From Thermobrachium celere DSM 8682 (GTDB lineage Bacteria > Bacillota > Clostridia > Clostridiales > Caloramatoraceae): a stretch of 64,000 bases of DNA. The notes beneath the pieces were generated by a model. That model saw only the letters and a list, made by a program, of their open reading frames with translations, ran no database searches and was not told where the DNA came from. The translations under genes and the position numbers were made by a program. This document shows positions 63,232 through 64,000 of this stretch, one piece after another; the first letter of the stretch is position 1; the number at the start of each line of letters is the position of its first letter. Location of the stretch: NCBI RefSeq assembly GCF_000430995.1, contig NZ_HF952018.1, forward strand, positions 24,981 through 88,980. The letters run 5' to 3'.

Positions 63232-63236
63232 TATAC

Positions 63237-63272
63237 AAAAAAGGCAAACACAATATGTGTTTGCCTTTTTTA
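63237..63272 (+). terminator. S-layer gene terminator
   Basis: AAAAAAGGCAAACAC (63237-63251) and GTGTTTGCCTTTTTT (63257-63271): 15-bp stem with a 5-base loop. Confidence 0.95.
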
Positions 63273-63308
63273 TGGTTTATTGAAAATAATTGCTGAGATT
63301 TGATTTTA

Positions 63309-63446
63309 GGCTCTTTGTCAATAGTTGGGGCGGGTATTCGCTTAGAATGCCTGTCTTTTCTTATTTGAGAAGGATTTCAGAAAGATAGATTGATTTTGAT
63401 GGAGTTTGTCTAAAAGTTTGCATCACAAAAAGACCAACGGTAGTTG
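63309..63446. repeat. IS-end-like direct repeat, outer copy
   Basis: Begins GGCTCTTTGTCAATAG, a sequence like the terminal repeat of ISL3-family elements, and ends AGACCAACGGTAGTTG. It is repeated 150 bp further on with about 90 percent identity by eye. It contains no gene. Confidence 0.75.
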
Positions 63447-63458
63447 TTTTTTTAAATA

Positions 63459-63596
63459 GGTTCTTTGTCAATAGTTGGGGCGGGTATTCATTTAGAATGC
63501 CTATCCTTTCTTATTTGAGAGGAATTTTAGAAAGATAAATTGGTTTTGAGGGAGTTTGCCTAAAAGTTTGCATGACAAAAAGACCAACGGTAGTTG
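63459..63596. repeat. IS-end-like direct repeat, inner copy
   Basis: Begins GGTTCTTTGTCAATAG and ends AGACCAACGGTAGTTG, in the same orientation as the outer copy. It lies directly before the 3' end of the transposase gene, so it is likely the true non-coding end of that element. Confidence 0.75.
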
Positions 63597-63626
63597 GGTT
63601 CTTTTAAATATAATATTTTATAAAAT

Positions 63627-64000
63627 TTAGTTACAACAATGAAGTATTCTATTTCTAAACCTATCAAAATTTTTAAAGCCGAAGGCATTTCTTTTAATAA
63701 CTTTAATCTTGTTATTAAATCCTTCTATACAAGCATTTGTGTAAGGAATATCAAAAGAATTAACTATTCCATCGAAATATCTAATATAAGTATCAGCACA
63801 TTTTTTGAATTCTTTAAGACCACTATTTTGAGCAAGTTTTATCCATTCCTTTAATAAAGTACGAGCTTCCTTAGAAGAAGATGCAGTTTCAGTAATTTTT
63901 AATAACTTTTCTTTTAATGCATGAGCAATAGCTAAATCGCTATTATAAGAAAGCATAACATGTAAAGCAGCTTTTGATTCATTATTAAGCAATTCAAATC
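63627..64000 (-). mobile_element. ISL3-family transposase, 3' part (runs off the window)
   Basis: Open reading frame on the minus strand, entering from beyond base 64000 and ending at 63627. The about 124 visible residues are the C-terminal part of a DDE_Tnp_ISL3 transposase: AHALKEKLLKITETA, a helical region, then the family signature YTNACIEGFNNKIKVIKR followed by AFGFKNFDRFRNRI with the last acidic residue (Glu of IEG). The N-terminal zinc-finger part is not visible, so intactness cannot be judged. Confidence 0.88.

Noticed and set aside
63309..63596. A CRISPR-like array in the repeated DNA after the S-layer gene
   Set aside because: Only two units of 138 bp exist, each beginning like an IS terminal repeat, and they lie next to a transposase gene.

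Overview
This is low-GC DNA from an anaerobic, endospore-forming member of the Clostridia. The evidence is AT-rich codon use, strong AGGAGG-type ribosome binding sites, sporulation and germination genes (yabG, sipL, spoIIR, ypeB, a gerA-type operon, cotS-like genes, a SASP), clostridial lysine fermentation genes and an S-layer protein with CWB2 repeats. The species cannot be named from the sequence; a Clostridiaceae relative is the best guess.

Layout. 1-4237: metG (3' part), tatD, a yabE-like 3D-domain protein, rnmV and rsmA, in the order known from Bacillus subtilis. 4238-30969: a block of about 26.7 kb that separates rsmA from yabG, which lie next to each other in B. subtilis. It holds an unknown DUF protein behind a 14-bp palindrome, membrane proteins with lgt, a MacAB-like export system, a MASE3-type histidine kinase, uppP, ferredoxins, a LysM-CAP protein, glucokinase, a mannose-1-phosphate guanylyltransferase-like gene, two chemoreceptors, and a duplicated divergent module of GT4 glycosyltransferases and CotS-like kinases. 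30970-36530: the B. subtilis order resumes with yabG, a SpoIID-amidase fusion, veg, sipL and ispE. 36534-47306: nucleotidyltransferase, ger operon, spoIIR, a UgtP-like glycosyltransferase, ypeB, SASP, a PP-loop enzyme, murI and a ywiB-like gene. 47348-56264: a sigma-54 activator divergent from a lysine fermentation operon kdd-kamA-kamB-kamC-kamD-kamE, which has a textbook -24/-12 promoter. 56447-63231: an MBL-fold hydrolase, pyrG and a 1309-residue S-layer protein. 63309-64000: a tandemly duplicated IS end and the 3' part of an ISL3-family transposase.

How it works together. Much of the window serves building, coating and germinating the spore (spoIIR for sigma-E activation, sipL for coat attachment, yabG for coat processing, GT4/CotS for coat glycosylation, gerKABC and ypeB for germination) and envelope synthesis (uppP, murI, lgt, S-layer). 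The lysine operon supplies lysine 2,3-aminomutase, the B12/PLP-dependent lysine 5,6-aminomutase and 3,5-diaminohexanoate dehydrogenase. It also carries a P-loop protein and a MutS-like ATPase that are probably accessory factors of the B12 enzyme. The later pathway genes (kce, kal) are not in the window.

The most interesting points are the KamB/KamC pair, the sigma-54 control region, several pseudo-enzymes of sporulation families (SpoIIP-like, SpoIID-like, CotS-like), a repeated CCCCATG/CATGGGG stem-loop family that often lacks a T-tract, GC3-rich DNA in the 5' part of pyrG, an unidentified structured element before the yabE-like gene, and the tandem IS ends. No rRNA, tRNA or CRISPR array was seen.
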